Shown here: one piece after another, positions 27,066-37,395 of the stretch
How the letters are laid out: every line of letters begins with the position of its first letter
How positions within the stretch are numbered: position 1 is the first letter of the stretch
Assembly (NCBI RefSeq): GCF_010725725.1
Contig: NZ_AP022599.1
Location: 124,001 to 188,000 of the forward strand
Source: Mycolicibacterium pulveris
GTDB taxonomy: Bacteria; Actinomycetota; Actinomycetes; Mycobacteriales; Mycobacteriaceae
Reading direction: 5' to 3'
DNA length: 64,000 nucleotides
Position numbers and translations under genes: made by a program
Notes under the pieces: model-generated
Told to the model about the DNA's origin: nothing
Database searches by the model: none
What the model saw: the letters and a program-made list of their open reading frames with translations, nothing else

Positions 27066-28283
27066 TCAGCGCAGGACCGCCGCGAGCGGCGCGGCCAGCT
27101 CGCCCCTGGTCCCCACGGTGACCTCAGACAGGCCCAGCCACGCCGCCATCGTGCGCAGCTCACCTGCCAGCGGCCCGGCCACCCGCGACGGCTGCTCTCC
27201 CGGCTCGGCGAAGGCGCCGACGACGTGCAGCGCGTCGCTGGCCCGGTCGGCCTTCAGGTCGACGCGCCCGACCAGCATGCCGTCGAGCAGAAACGGCCAC
27301 ACGTAGTACCCGTACTGGCGCTTGGCCGCCGGCGTATAGATCTCGATGCGAAACCGAAATCCGTCGAACAGCCGCTCGACCCGCGGCCGGAAGAAGATCA
27401 ACGGGTCGAACGGGCACAGCAGCGCGGTGCCCCGGTCTCGCCGCGGCACCTTCTGGCCGGTCCGTAGATACGCGGGCGCCTGCCACCCCTTCACCTCGAC
27501 GGCCTCCAGCTCGCCCTCGGCCACCAGCTCGGCGACCGCCGGTTTGGACTGCCGCGGCGAGAGCCGGAAGTAGTCGCGGATGTCGGCCTCGGTGGCCACC
27601 CCCAGCGCGCCGGCCGCGCGCAACGCCAGCTGCCGCACCGCGTCGTCGTCGGCCACTTCCCGGGCGACGACCTCCGCGGGCAGCACCCGTTCGGTGAGGT
27701 CGTAGTGCCGCGCGAAGCCCACCCGGGTGGCCGTCGTCAACCGCCCCGAGGCGAACAGCGCCTCGGTCACCCATTTGGTGTCGCTGCGGTCCCACCAGGG
27801 CCCCTTGCGGCCGCGCTGTTCGGCCCCCAGGTGCGCCTCGATCTGCCCGGCCGTCGACGGCCCGAGCTCCTCGACGGCCGCGAGGATTTTCTCCGCCAGC
27901 CGCAGGTTGTTCTTGACGATGTGGGTCCCCCACCGGCCGTGGGTGTACTCGCGCATCCGCCAGCGCAGCAATGGCCAGTCCTCGACGGCCATCAGCGCGG
28001 CCTCGTGCGCCCAGTACTCGACCAGCAGCCGCGGCGAGCGGGTGGTGTGGCTCCATGCGGCCCGATCCAGCGCGTCGCGGTCATACGGCCCGAGCCGGCT
28101 GAACACCGGCGCGTAGTGGGCCCGCACCGACACCGACACCGAATCCAGCTGCAGCACCTGGATGCGCGAGATCAGCCGGCGCAGGTGGGCGCGGCTGACC
28201 GGGCCTTGCGGTCGGGGCTCGGCGAAGCCCTGCGCCGCGACGGCGATGCGGCGCGCCTGGGCAGCCGTGAGTCTGGTCGCCAC
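27066..28283 (-). CDS. Winged-helix DNA glycosylase-like protein, AlkX/YcaQ family (HTH_42)
   Basis: A 405-residue protein of the HTH_42 family, which includes interstrand-crosslink glycosylases AlkZ (Streptomyces) and AlkX/YcaQ (E. coli). The catalytic element appears as QLD in RIQVLQLDSVSV (about residue 45), matching the Q-x-D form of AlkX rather than the Q-x-Q of AlkZ. Two to three winged-helix units follow. It probably removes bulky N7-alkyl adducts. Third gene of a - strand run with thyA and dfrA, 42 bases after dfrA. Confidence 0.8.
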   Translation of the reverse strand: MATRLTAAQARRIAVAAQGFAEPRPQGPVSRAHLRRLISRIQVLQLDSVSVSVRAHYAPVFSRLGPYDRDALDRAAWSHTTRSPRLLVEYWAHEAALMAVEDWPLLRWRMREYTHGRWGTHIVKNNLRLAEKILAAVEELGPSTAGQIEAHLGAEQRGRKGPWWDRSDTKWVTEALFASGRLTTATRVGFARHYDLTERVLPAEVVAREVADDDAVRQLALRAAGALGVATEADIRDYFRLSPRQSKPAVAELVAEGELEAVEVKGWQAPAYLRTGQKVPRRDRGTALLCPFDPLIFFRPRVERLFDGFRFRIEIYTPAAKRQYGYYVWPFLLDGMLVGRVDLKADRASDALHVVGAFAEPGEQPSRVAGPLAGELRTMAAWLGLSEVTVGTRGELAAPLAAVLR

Positions 28284-28325
28284 GTCGCCATCCTGCAGGA
28301 CGCCACCGACACTTCTGGGCGGCTG

Positions 28326-28811
28326 TCAGGCGCGCTCGTAGGTGTAGAACCGGTAGCGCAGCCCCGACCTGCTGGTCTGCCACTCCCCGGCCGCGCCGAC
28401 CCAGCCCTCGTCGAGGACGGGCGCGACCGCATCGCCGTCTCGACGTGGCAGGTCGATCTCCACCTCGGTGACCTCACAGCGCGTGGCCACCGGCAATGCG
28501 GCCGCGTAGACCTCCGCCCCACCGATCACCCAAGTGGTCTCGTCGGTGAGCGCGTCGTCGAGGTTCGCGACCACATCGGCGCCGTCGGCCGCATAGTCGG
28601 CGCGACGGGTGAGCACGACGTTGCGCCGGCCCGGCAGCGGACGCACCTTGGCCGGCAGCGACTCCCAGGTCAACCGGCCCATCACCACGGTGTGTCCCAT
28701 GGTCAGCTCTTTGAACCTGGCCTGATCCTCGGGCAGCCGCCACGGAATGCCGCCGTCGCGGCCGATGACCCCGGAGGTCGATTGGGCCCAGATCAGCCCG
28801 ACCCACCTCAT
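28326..28811 (-). CDS. dfrA: Dihydrofolate reductase
   Basis: Regenerates THF from the DHF made by ThyA. 161 residues, with [19 protein letters not shown], the acidic residue in [13 protein letters not shown] and [15 protein letters not shown] 28811 overlaps the thyA stop (ATGA); GTG 28802-28804 region (VGLIWAQ) could also serve, as in other mycobacterial DfrA. Target of trimethoprim-like drugs. Confidence 0.94.
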   Translation of the reverse strand: MRWVGLIWAQSTSGVIGRDGGIPWRLPEDQARFKELTMGHTVVMGRLTWESLPAKVRPLPGRRNVVLTRRADYAADGADVVANLDDALTDETTWVIGGAEVYAAALPVATRCEVTEVEIDLPRRDGDAVAPVLDEGWVGAAGEWQTSRSGLRYRFYTYERA

Positions 28812-29608
28812 ACAGCCACGGGCGCCTTGATCGCCGGATGCGGATCGTAGTTGAGGATCGCGATGTCCTCGTAGGTGTAGTCGAAGATCGAATCCCGCGG
28901 CGCCAGAACGAGTTCCGGATAGGGGCGCGGCTCGCGGCTGAGCTGCAGCCGCACCTGCTCGACATGGTTGTCGTAGATGTGGCAGTCGCCGCCGGTCCAG
29001 ATGAACTCGCCGACGTCCAGCCCGGCCTGCGCGGCCATCATGTGGGTCAGCAGCGCGTAGCTGGCGATGTTGAACGGCACGCCGAGGAACAGGTCGGCGC
29101 TGCGCTGGTAGAGCTGGCAGCTCAGCCTGCCGTCGGCGACGTAGAACTGGAAGAACGCGTGGCACGGCGGCAGTGCCATCTGAGCGATCTGGCCGACGTT
29201 CCACGCCGAGACGATGATGCGACGCGAATCGGGGTCGGTCTTGAGCAGATCCAGCGCGGCGCTGATCTGGTCGACGTGCTCGCCCGACGGGGTCGGCCAC
29301 GATCGCCATTGCACGCCGTAGACCGGCCCGAGATCACCTGTCTCACTTGCCCATTCGTCCCAGATGGTGACGCCGTGCTCCTGTAACCACCGGACGTTGG
29401 AATCGCCGCGCAGAAACCACAGCAGCTCGTAGACGACCGATTTGGTGTGCACCTTCTTGGTGGTGATCAACGGAAAGCCGGCGGACAGGTCGTAGCGCAT
29501 CTGATGGCCGAACACGCTGCGGGTGCCGGTGCCGGTGCGGTCGGATTTCGGCGTGCCATGCTCGAGCACCAGGCGCAGAAGATCCTCGTAGGGCGTTGCG
29601 ATCGGCAC
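28808..29608 (-). CDS. thyA: Thymidylate synthase ThyA
   Basis: Makes dTMP from dUMP with methylene-THF. Nucleophile in [10 protein letters not shown] near residue 150, substrate-binding [19 protein letters not shown], and N-terminal [14 protein letters not shown] 29608 ([10 protein letters not shown]) gives 266 residues, the family length; the long frame upstream is a shadow of the + strand gene. Coupled to dfrA. Confidence 0.95.
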   Translation of the reverse strand: MPIATPYEDLLRLVLEHGTPKSDRTGTGTRSVFGHQMRYDLSAGFPLITTKKVHTKSVVYELLWFLRGDSNVRWLQEHGVTIWDEWASETGDLGPVYGVQWRSWPTPSGEHVDQISAALDLLKTDPDSRRIIVSAWNVGQIAQMALPPCHAFFQFYVADGRLSCQLYQRSADLFLGVPFNIASYALLTHMMAAQAGLDVGEFIWTGGDCHIYDNHVEQVRLQLSREPRPYPELVLAPRDSIFDYTYEDIAILNYDPHPAIKAPVAV

Positions 29609-29650
29609 GTCCGCCAGCCTAGTCCGAAACCAACGAGTAGAACGGAAGCC

Positions 29651-30391
29651 ATGCCGACTATCTCCACGACCGTCACCACCGCAGACGGCACCTGCCCCGT
29701 CACCCTGCACACCCCCAACGGCAGCGGCCCGTGGACCGGCGTCGTCATGTACGTCGACGCCGGCGGGGTGCGCGACCTCTTCCAGGACATGGCCGCCCGG
29801 CTCGCCGGTTTCGGGCACGCCGTGCTGCTGCCCGACGTGTACTACCGCCACGGCGAGTGGGAGCCGTTCGACATGAAGACGGTCTTCAACGATCCCAAGG
29901 ACCGCGCACGGCTGTTCCGGATGATCGGCAGCATCACGCCCGACATGATGGCCGCCGACGCCGAGGCGTTCTTCGACTTCCTGGCCGCGCGCCCGGAGGT
30001 CAAGGGCGACGCGTTCGGCGTGTGCGGCTACTGCATGGGCGGGCGCACGTCGATCATCGTGGCCGGCCGGGTACCCGACCGGGTCGCCGCGGCGGGATCG
30101 TTTCACGCCAGCGGACTGGTCACCGACGAGCCCACCAGCCCGCACCTGCTCGCCGACCGGATCAAGGCCACCGTCTACGTCGCCGGCGCCGCCAATGACC
30201 AGGGCTTCACGCCCCGCCACGCCGAGATCCTGGACCAGGCGCTGACCGACGCGAACGTCACCCACACCGTCGAGTTCTATCCGGCCGGCCACGGGTTCGC
30301 CGTGCCCGACAACGCGCCCTACGATCCCGAGGCCGCCGAACGGCACTGGGTGGCGCTTCAGGGCCTGTTCAAGACGGCGCTGCCGAACTGA
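29651..30391 (+). CDS. Dienelactone hydrolase family protein (Rv2765-like)
   Basis: A 246-residue alpha/beta hydrolase. Nucleophile Cys in GYCMGG (about residue 125), Asp in the NDQGF region and His in PAGHGF, so the Cys-Asp-His triad of dienelactone hydrolases is complete. ATG 29651, divergent from thyA with 42 bases between. Substrate unknown. Confidence 0.85.
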   Translation: MPTISTTVTTADGTCPVTLHTPNGSGPWTGVVMYVDAGGVRDLFQDMAARLAGFGHAVLLPDVYYRHGEWEPFDMKTVFNDPKDRARLFRMIGSITPDMMAADAEAFFDFLAARPEVKGDAFGVCGYCMGGRTSIIVAGRVPDRVAAAGSFHASGLVTDEPTSPHLLADRIKATVYVAGAANDQGFTPRHAEILDQALTDANVTHTVEFYPAGHGFAVPDNAPYDPEAAERHWVALQGLFKTALPN

Positions 30392-30445
30392 CCCTTCGAC
30401 CGACCCTGGCGCGACCGCTGCGGAGCGATGCGCGACGATTATTAG

Positions 30446-31369
30446 ATGCACGACCAGGAACCGCCTGACCAACCGGCCGGCAGTGAGGTCGGGTTCCGCA
30501 TCGATCCGGTGCTCGCCCGCAGCTGGCTGCTGGTGAACGGCGCGCAGTACGAGCGGTTCGAGCCCGCGGCGAAGTCGCGCGCCGACATCGTGGTCCTCGA
30601 CATCGAGGATGCGGTCGCCCCCAAGGACAAGGTGACCGCCCGCGACAACGTGGTCCGGTGGCTGTCGGAGGGCCACAGTGACTGGGTACGCATCAACGGT
30701 TTCGGCACACCGTGGTGGGCCGACGACCTGGAGATGCTGGCCGGCACATCGGTTGGCGGCGTGATGCTGGCCATGGTCGAGTCCGTCGACCACGTCACCG
30801 AAACCGCCAACCGGCTGCCCAACGTCCCGATCGTCGCGCTGGTGGAGACGGCGCGCGGGCTGGAGCGCATCACCGAGATCGCCGCCGCCAAGGGCACCTT
30901 CCGGCTCGCGTTCGGGATCGGAGATTTCCGCCGCGACACGGGGTTCGGCGAGAACCCCACCACGCTCGCCTACGCCCGGTCCCGATTCACCATCGCCGCC
31001 AAGGCCGCACACCTGCCGAGCGCGATCGACGGGCCGACCGTCGGGCACAGCGCGCTGGTGCTCAGCGAGGCCACTGCGGTATCGGTCGAGTTCGGCATGA
31101 CCGGCAAGATCTGCCTCACCCCCGAGCAGTGCGTGACGGTAAATGAGGGGCTGTCCCCGTCACCTGATGAAATCGCTTGGGCCAAGGAGTTTTTCATCGA
31201 GTTCGAGCGCGACGGCGGCGAAATCCGCAACGGCTCCGATCTGCCCCGCATCGCCCGGGCGAACAAGATCTTGGATCTGGCGCGCGCCTACGGCATCGAG
31301 GTGTCCGAGTTCGACGACATCGACGACCCCGCACACATTCCGGCGCCGTCGGACACCTACCACTACTGA
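30446..31369 (+). CDS. HpcH/HpaI aldolase / CitE-like lyase
   Basis: A 307-residue CitE-type TIM barrel that would cleave or make a CoA thioester or oxo-acid. Seen: RSWLLVNG (Arg for carboxylate), [11 protein letters not shown] (metal-binding Glu/Asp), LVETARGL (metal Glu) and [11 protein letters not shown]. No CitD/CitF partners lie nearby, so it is a stand-alone CitE-like enzyme. The 3' end overlaps the convergent membrane-protein gene by 7 bases. Confidence 0.85.
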   Translation: MHDQEPPDQPAGSEVGFRIDPVLARSWLLVNGAQYERFEPAAKSRADIVVLDIEDAVAPKDKVTARDNVVRWLSEGHSDWVRINGFGTPWWADDLEMLAGTSVGGVMLAMVESVDHVTETANRLPNVPIVALVETARGLERITEIAAAKGTFRLAFGIGDFRRDTGFGENPTTLAYARSRFTIAAKAAHLPSAIDGPTVGHSALVLSEATAVSVEFGMTGKICLTPEQCVTVNEGLSPSPDEIAWAKEFFIEFERDGGEIRNGSDLPRIARANKILDLARAYGIEVSEFDDIDDPAHIPAPSDTYHY

Positions 31370-31824
31370 GGGTCGTCGTCCTGCCTGCGCAGGAACGTTC
31401 GCATTGCGCGCAAAACGCCCCGTCCCGCGTAGATGCCTGCCGCGACGGACAGCACGATCATCGCGACGAACATGATCAGCCAGTTGGACCGGTCGTGGCT
31501 GACGTTCCACCACACGATGGTGAACAGCACCGCGCACAAGAACACCACGATGTCGCGCCAGTTGCCCTTGTACGACAACGCCGCTTCGCGCAGTTCGCGG
31601 CTGCGCTCCCCGGCCGAGATCAGGTCGTCGATGCGCTGATCGATGCTGGCCTGCAGCCGGGCCCGCCGCTCCACCTGCTCCGGCGGAATGCGTTCCAACA
31701 GGTCGAAATCCTTCATGAGCTGGCCGCGGACGTCGGGCGGTTTGAGGTTGCCCGCGATCACGCCCAGCATGGCACCACCGGCGATCGGTGCTGCGCCCAA
31801 GGCCAATTCGGCGATTCCCGGCAT
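31363..31824 (-). CDS. Conserved membrane protein
   Basis: A 153-residue protein, ATG 31824, 2 bases after the flavoprotein stop. N-terminal hydrophobic Gly/Ala-rich segment, a central charged helical part (LLERIPPEQVERRARLQASIDQ cut here) and two transmembrane helices (about residues 95-112 and 117-135). Last gene of the dapB operon. I do not recognise a named family. Confidence 0.65.
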   Translation of the reverse strand: MPGIAELALGAAPIAGGAMLGVIAGNLKPPDVRGQLMKDFDLLERIPPEQVERRARLQASIDQRIDDLISAGERSRELREAALSYKGNWRDIVVFLCAVLFTIVWWNVSHDRSNWLIMFVAMIVLSVAAGIYAGRGVLRAMRTFLRRQDDDPQ

Positions 31825-31826
31825 GT

Positions 31827-32281
31827 CTATCCTTCCATCAGTGTCGCGGCCAGGGTGCCGCCGAGCTCGTAGGCGCGCTCACGTGCCTCGCGGTCGATGC
31901 CGCCGACGATTTCCAGCGCGTCGGCGGACTTGGCGAGCGCAAGCCCGGTCGCCAGCTTTTCTACCGCGTTGACCGCCCCCGCGGTGTCGTTATTGCCGTG
32001 CACCCACAGCCCGTACGGCCGGCCGGCGACGTGATCGAGGCTCGGGTAGTAGACGGTGTCGAAGAAGTGCTTGAGGGCCCCGCTCATGTAGCCGAAGTTG
32101 GCGGTGGTGCCGAACAGGTAGCCGTCGGCGCCGAGCATGTCGGGCAGCGTCGCGGCCAACGCAGGACGAACCTCGACATCGACGCCGCTGATGCCGGGGT
32201 CCCTGGCGCCCTCGAGGACGGCCTCCAACAGTTCGCGGGTGGCAGGCGAGGGGGTGTGGTGCACGACGAGCAGCGTCTTGG

Positions 32282-32285
<4 letters not shown>
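31827..32285 (-). CDS. Flavodoxin / NADPH-dependent FMN reductase family protein (Rv2771c-like)
   Basis: A 152-residue flavodoxin-fold protein. FMN phosphate loop near the start (VVHHTPSPATRELL) and the FGTTANFGYMSGALKHFFDTVYY segment typical of the WrbA/FMN-reductase class. GTG 32285 overlaps the preceding stop (GTGA). Likely an FMN-dependent redox enzyme; substrate unknown. Confidence 0.78.
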
Positions 32286-33492
<1,207 letters not shown>

Positions 33493-33581
33493 TTATCGAC
33501 ACCTGCCTGGCCGCCGAATCTGAGCTTGTGCTCGCATTTCGGGCGACATCTCGCGCAATATCTTCAGTTTCGACCGGCATA

Positions 33582-33597
33582 TCGAACGAATGTTTGA
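33582..33597 (+). promoter_or_regulatory. LexA (SOS)-box-like palindrome
   Basis: TCGAAC-gaat-GTTTGA, 11 of 12 arm bases matching the mycobacterial SOS box TCGAAC-N4-GTTCGA. It lies 58 bases before the epimerase start and 98 bases from the divergent dapB start. Confidence 0.55.
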
Positions 33598-33655
33598 TCC
33601 CCGCCAGACGACGAAAGCGACGACGGCGCGCCGTGGCGGTGCTTACCATCACCGC

Positions 33656-34561
33656 ATGCGCGACGCGAAGATCCTGATCTCGGGTGTGACCGGTCAGGTG
33701 GCGTCGCCGGTCGCCCAAGCGCTTTCGGCGGACAACCAGGTCTGGGGCATCGCCCGGTTCACCGACCCCGCCGCCCGTGACCGTCTCGAACTGGCAGGCG
33801 TGCGGTGCGTGACCGTCAACCTGGCCGCCGGTGATTTCACCGGGGTGCCCGCGGATTTCGACTACGTCCTCAACTTCGCCGTCGCCAAAAGCGGCAGATG
33901 GGACAAGGACCTGGCCGCCAACGCGGAGTCGGTCGGCCTGCTCATGGCGCACTGTCCCGACGCCGTGGCTTTTCTGCACTGCTCGTCGGCAGCGGTCTAC
34001 GACCCGCCCGACGACGAGCCGCGCACCGAACGCGCCGCGCTCGGTGACAACCACAAGGCGTTGTTCCCAACGTATTCCATCTCCAAGATCGCCGGCGAAG
34101 TCGTCGCCCGGTCGATGGCCCGCGCGCTCGGTGTGCCCACCACCATCGCCCGGCTCAACGTCCCGTACGGCGACAACGGCGGCTGGCCCTACTTCCACAT
34201 GGAGATGATCCTCGCCGGGATGCCGATCCCCGTGCCGCCTGGTGATACCGCGCGGTACAACCCGATCCACGAAGACGACATCATCGCCACCCTCCCCAAA
34301 CTGCTCGAGGTCGCGTCCGTCCCGGCGACCACGCTGAACTGGGCAGGCGACCAACTGGTCAGCCTTCAGGAGTGGTGCACCCATCTCGGCTCGCTGGTCG
34401 GCCGTGAGCCGATCTTTGAAGAAAGCGAGCAGGCCCTGCGCGGTAACCCGGTCGACATCACCAAGTTGCAGGAGCTGACCGGTGCCCGAACGACGGTGGA
34501 CTGGCGCGACGGCCTACGCCGGATGGTGACCGCGTTTCATCCGGAACTCACCGGTGCATAA
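33656..34561 (+). CDS. NAD-dependent epimerase/dehydratase family protein
   Basis: A 301-residue extended SDR. Nucleotide loop SGVTGQVASPVAQAL (G-x2-G-x2-A pattern), catalytic Ser/Tyr/Lys as HCSSAAVYD and YSISKIAGE. ATG 33656 (MRDAKILISGVTG) is chosen since it puts the Rossmann strand at the start. Substrate unknown. The LexA-like box upstream suggests DNA-damage control. Confidence 0.82.
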   Translation: MRDAKILISGVTGQVASPVAQALSADNQVWGIARFTDPAARDRLELAGVRCVTVNLAAGDFTGVPADFDYVLNFAVAKSGRWDKDLAANAESVGLLMAHCPDAVAFLHCSSAAVYDPPDDEPRTERAALGDNHKALFPTYSISKIAGEVVARSMARALGVPTTIARLNVPYGDNGGWPYFHMEMILAGMPIPVPPGDTARYNPIHEDDIIATLPKLLEVASVPATTLNWAGDQLVSLQEWCTHLGSLVGREPIFEESEQALRGNPVDITKLQELTGARTTVDWRDGLRRMVTAFHPELTGA

Positions 34562-34574
34562 CGGATTTGGTGAG

Positions 34575-35090
34575 CTACAGCGGTGAGGCTCCGCGCAGAT
34601 GCTCGAAGATCAGCGATGTCTGGGTGCCCGCCACGTCGGCGTCGGCATTGAGGTTCTCCACGACGAACGACCGAAGGTCGTCGATGTCGCGCGCGGCGAC
34701 GTGCAGGATGAAATCGTCTGCGCCCGCCAGAAAGTAGACGTCCATCACCTGCGGCATGAGCCGGACCTGCTCGATGAAGCGGTGGATCTTGCCCCGCGCG
34801 TTGGACTGCAGGCTCACCGAGATCATCGCCTGCAGCGGAAGACCGATGGATGCCGGATCGACGTCGGTGTAGAAGCCGCGGATCACCCCCATCTCCTGCA
34901 GGCGCCGAACCCGGCCGTGGCACGTCGACGGCGCGATGCCGACCTGCTCGGCCAGCGCGCTGTTGGAGATCCGCGCGTCGGTATGCAGCGCGGTGAGGAT
35001 CCGGCGGTCGACGTCGTCGATGGCCGCGGGTTGAAGATTCTTCGGCTGACGCCGCCGATGCACGGCACCGGTCGAAGTTTCCACGCTCAT
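34575..35090 (-). CDS. aldR: Lrp/AsnC family regulator AldR
   Basis: A 171-residue Lrp-type protein with winged helix-turn-helix (DVDRRILTALHTDARISNSALAEQ; ISNSALAEQVGIAPSTCHGRV core) and a RAM effector domain (MDVYFLAGADDFILHV). Divergent from ald with 91 bases between, as in M. tuberculosis, where AldR regulates ald in response to alanine. Confidence 0.9.
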   Translation of the reverse strand: MSVETSTGAVHRRRQPKNLQPAAIDDVDRRILTALHTDARISNSALAEQVGIAPSTCHGRVRRLQEMGVIRGFYTDVDPASIGLPLQAMISVSLQSNARGKIHRFIEQVRLMPQVMDVYFLAGADDFILHVAARDIDDLRSFVVENLNADADVAGTQTSLIFEHLRGASPL

Positions 35091-35181
35091 GACCGTATTC
35101 TATGGATGTATCACCGGATTTGTTGCTGGTATTCCGACGTTTCTTCATACTTGTCTTCAGCGAGCGGTCGAAGGAGCGGTC

Positions 35182-36297
35182 ATGCGCGTCGGGGTGCCCA
35201 CCGAGATCAAGAACAACGAATTTCGTGTCGCCATCACCCCGGCCGGGGTCGCCGAGTTGGTCCGCGCCGGCCACGAGGTGCTCGTGCAAACCGGCGCGGG
35301 CGAAGGTTCGGCCATCTCCGATGCGGACCTCAAATGCGCTGGGGCCCAATTGATCAACAGCGCGGACCGGGTGTGGGCCGAAGCGGACCTGGTCTTGAAG
35401 GTCAAGGAGCCGATCGAGCCCGAGTTCCACCGGATCCGCAGAGGCCAGACGCTGTTCACCTTCCTGCATTTGGCGGCGTCGAAGACATTGGCCGAGGTGT
35501 TGCTGGCCTCCGGGGTCACCGCGATCGCCTACGAAACGGTGCGCACCGCCGACGGTGCCCTACCGCTGCTGGCGCCGATGAGCGAGGTCGCCGGGCGGAT
35601 GAGCGCCCAGGTCGGGGCCTACCACCTGATGCGCAGCCACGGCGGCCGCGGCGTGCTGATGGGCGGCGTGCCCGGGGTGGCACCCGCCGAGGTCGTCGTG
35701 ATCGGCGCGGGCACAGCGGGGTGCAACGCCGCCCGCGTCGCCGCCGGGATGGGCGCGCACGTCACGGTCTTCGACGTCGACCTGAACAGGTTGCGAACGC
35801 TGGACGCCGAGTCCGGCGGCCGCATCCAGACCCGGTACTCCTCGCCGTTGGACCTCGACGACGCGGTCCGCCGCGCCGACCTGGTGATCGGCGCGGTGCT
35901 GGTTCCCGGAGCCAGGGCGCCCAAGCTGGTCACGAACGCCACCGTCGCGCGCATGCGGCCCGGCGCCGTGCTCGTCGACATCGCGATCGACCAGGGCGGA
36001 TGCTTCGAGGACTCGCGACCCACCACCCATGACGACCCCACGTTCACGGTCCACGACGCCGTTTTCTACTGCGTGGCCAACATGCCCGGGGCGCTGCCGC
36101 GCACGTCGACGTTCGCCTTGACCAACGCCACCGTGCCCTATGTCCTCAGATTGGCCGATCTGGGCTGGCAGGCGGCCTGCCGAGCCGATCCCGCGCTGGC
36201 CAACGGACTGACCAGCCACGACGGTGCGCTGCTGTCCGAGGAAGTGGCCCGCGCCCTCGGTATACCGCACACCGATCCGGCATCTTTGCTGGTCTGA
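35182..36297 (+). CDS. ald: L-alanine dehydrogenase
   Basis: NAD-dependent interconversion of alanine and pyruvate, important in nitrogen balance and low-oxygen NAD recycling. 371 residues. RVGVPTEIKNNEFRV start, catalytic His in FLHLAAS (about 95), Lys in VKEP (about 74), Rossmann VIGAGTAGCNAARVA (about 173). AAGGAG ribosome site 7 bases before ATG 35182. The 91-base gap to aldR is AT-richer than its surroundings and must hold both promoters. Confidence 0.95.
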   Translation: MRVGVPTEIKNNEFRVAITPAGVAELVRAGHEVLVQTGAGEGSAISDADLKCAGAQLINSADRVWAEADLVLKVKEPIEPEFHRIRRGQTLFTFLHLAASKTLAEVLLASGVTAIAYETVRTADGALPLLAPMSEVAGRMSAQVGAYHLMRSHGGRGVLMGGVPGVAPAEVVVIGAGTAGCNAARVAAGMGAHVTVFDVDLNRLRTLDAESGGRIQTRYSSPLDLDDAVRRADLVIGAVLVPGARAPKLVTNATVARMRPGAVLVDIAIDQGGCFEDSRPTTHDDPTFTVHDAVFYCVANMPGALPRTSTFALTNATVPYVLRLADLGWQAACRADPALANGLTSHDGALLSEEVARALGIPHTDPASLLV

Positions 36298-36489
36298 GGC
36301 CCGATCCGGCGGCCGTGAGTTTGCTGACATAAGGGTCAACGGGTCAGAAACATAGGGTTTCGCCCGATTCCTCCACGCGACGTTTGTCATAGCGTTGTTC
36401 CAGCGGCTGGCGCTTCATACGCGTGGGGGGCGGCCGCTCAAACCAGTTAGCCCCCGGCCAGGAGGGGAGGTCGGGTGGCGCTGGTTTTG
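36298..36489. other. 192-bp gap without recognisable gene
   Basis: Between ald and blaS. Lower GC than its neighbours in the left half. An open - strand reading extends 48 codons past the blaS-opposite frame (…KRQPLEQRYDKRR…) but lacks a start of its own or recognisable similarity. No clear hairpin. Confidence 0.4.
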
Positions 36490-37377
36490 TCAGGCCAACA
36501 GTGCCGGCAGCACAACACTCGTCAGCTCGCCGATCAGCGGGCGCAGCCCTTGCGCGTTCGGATCGCTTGTCTGCGAACGGGTCATCAGCGCGAACAGCAC
36601 CCGCTGATTTTCGGGTCCGTAGGCGATGCCCACGTCGTTGGTGCTGCCGTAATCGCCGCTGCCGGTCTTGTCCGCGTTGGTCCACCCGTCTGGAAGACCC
36701 GTCCGCATGCTCGACGTCTGGTTCGCGCGCATCCAGTCCTCGAGGAGACTGCGTTGCGGTGGGGCCAGGGCGTCGCCGGCTAGTAGGTTGCGGTAGCCGT
36801 TGCCGAGCGCCCGCGGTGTGCTGGTGTCCCGCGGGTCGCCGGGGATCGCCGAGTTCAACGCGGTCTCCCAGCGGTCCAGCCGGGACTCCGCGTCCCCGAT
36901 GCTGCGCGCGAACGTGGTGATGGCCTGCGGGCCGCCCAGCGTCGCCAGCAGCATGTTGGCTGCGGTGTTGTCGCTGCGTTGTAGCGCCGCCTGACACAGC
37001 TCGGCCAGCGTCAACTCGCCGCCGGCCCGCGCTTCGGTGATCGGCGAGTTGATCAGGATGTCCTTGGGGTCGACGAACAGGGATTGCTCCAGCGACAATT
37101 CGCCGCGGTCCGCCATCTGCAACACCCGCGCGGCCGCGTAGGTCTTGAACGTCGAGCACATCGCGAACCGCTCCTGTGCCCGGTGCGCCACCGTCCGGGG
37201 TGAATCCAGGTTCGAGGCGTAGACACCGATCACCGCGTTGTGGCGTCGTTCCAGCGCCGCGATCTGGGCCTCGATGGGCAAGCCCGGGTCGGCGATCGCG
37301 AGTTTGGGCGCGGTCGCCGCGGTCGCGATGATGGTCATCCCGCCGATCAGCGCGCGGCGCCGAGAGAGTCGAGTCAT
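36490..37377 (-). CDS. blaS: Class A beta-lactamase, Tat-exported
   Basis: Hydrolyses beta-lactams in the periplasm. The N-terminus has a twin-arginine signal ([20 protein letters not shown]) and Ala-x-Ala-type cleavage region near residue 28. Active-site motifs are complete: STFK (S70-x-x-K), SDN, ETALN in the omega loop, and KTG (DKTGSGDYG). 295 residues. Same place as the chromosomal blaS of M. smegmatis. 18 bases after pepR and probably cotranscribed. Confidence 0.93.
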   Translation of the reverse strand: MTRLSRRRALIGGMTIIATAATAPKLAIADPGLPIEAQIAALERRHNAVIGVYASNLDSPRTVAHRAQERFAMCSTFKTYAAARVLQMADRGELSLEQSLFVDPKDILINSPITEARAGGELTLAELCQAALQRSDNTAANMLLATLGGPQAITTFARSIGDAESRLDRWETALNSAIPGDPRDTSTPRALGNGYRNLLAGDALAPPQRSLLEDWMRANQTSSMRTGLPDGWTNADKTGSGDYGSTNDVGIAYGPENQRVLFALMTRSQTSDPNAQGLRPLIGELTSVVLPALLA

Positions 37378-37395
37378 CGACCCCAGCGTAGGTGA

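Noticed and set aside
35091..35181. Specific AldR operator boxes in the aldR-ald gap
   Set aside because: The gap is AT-richer and must contain them, but I could not identify a repeated or palindromic box with confidence.
36344..36489. Possible transposase or endonuclease remnant beside blaS
   Set aside because: The frame KRQPLEQRYDKRRVEES has no recognisable match, no start codon and no flanking inverted repeats.
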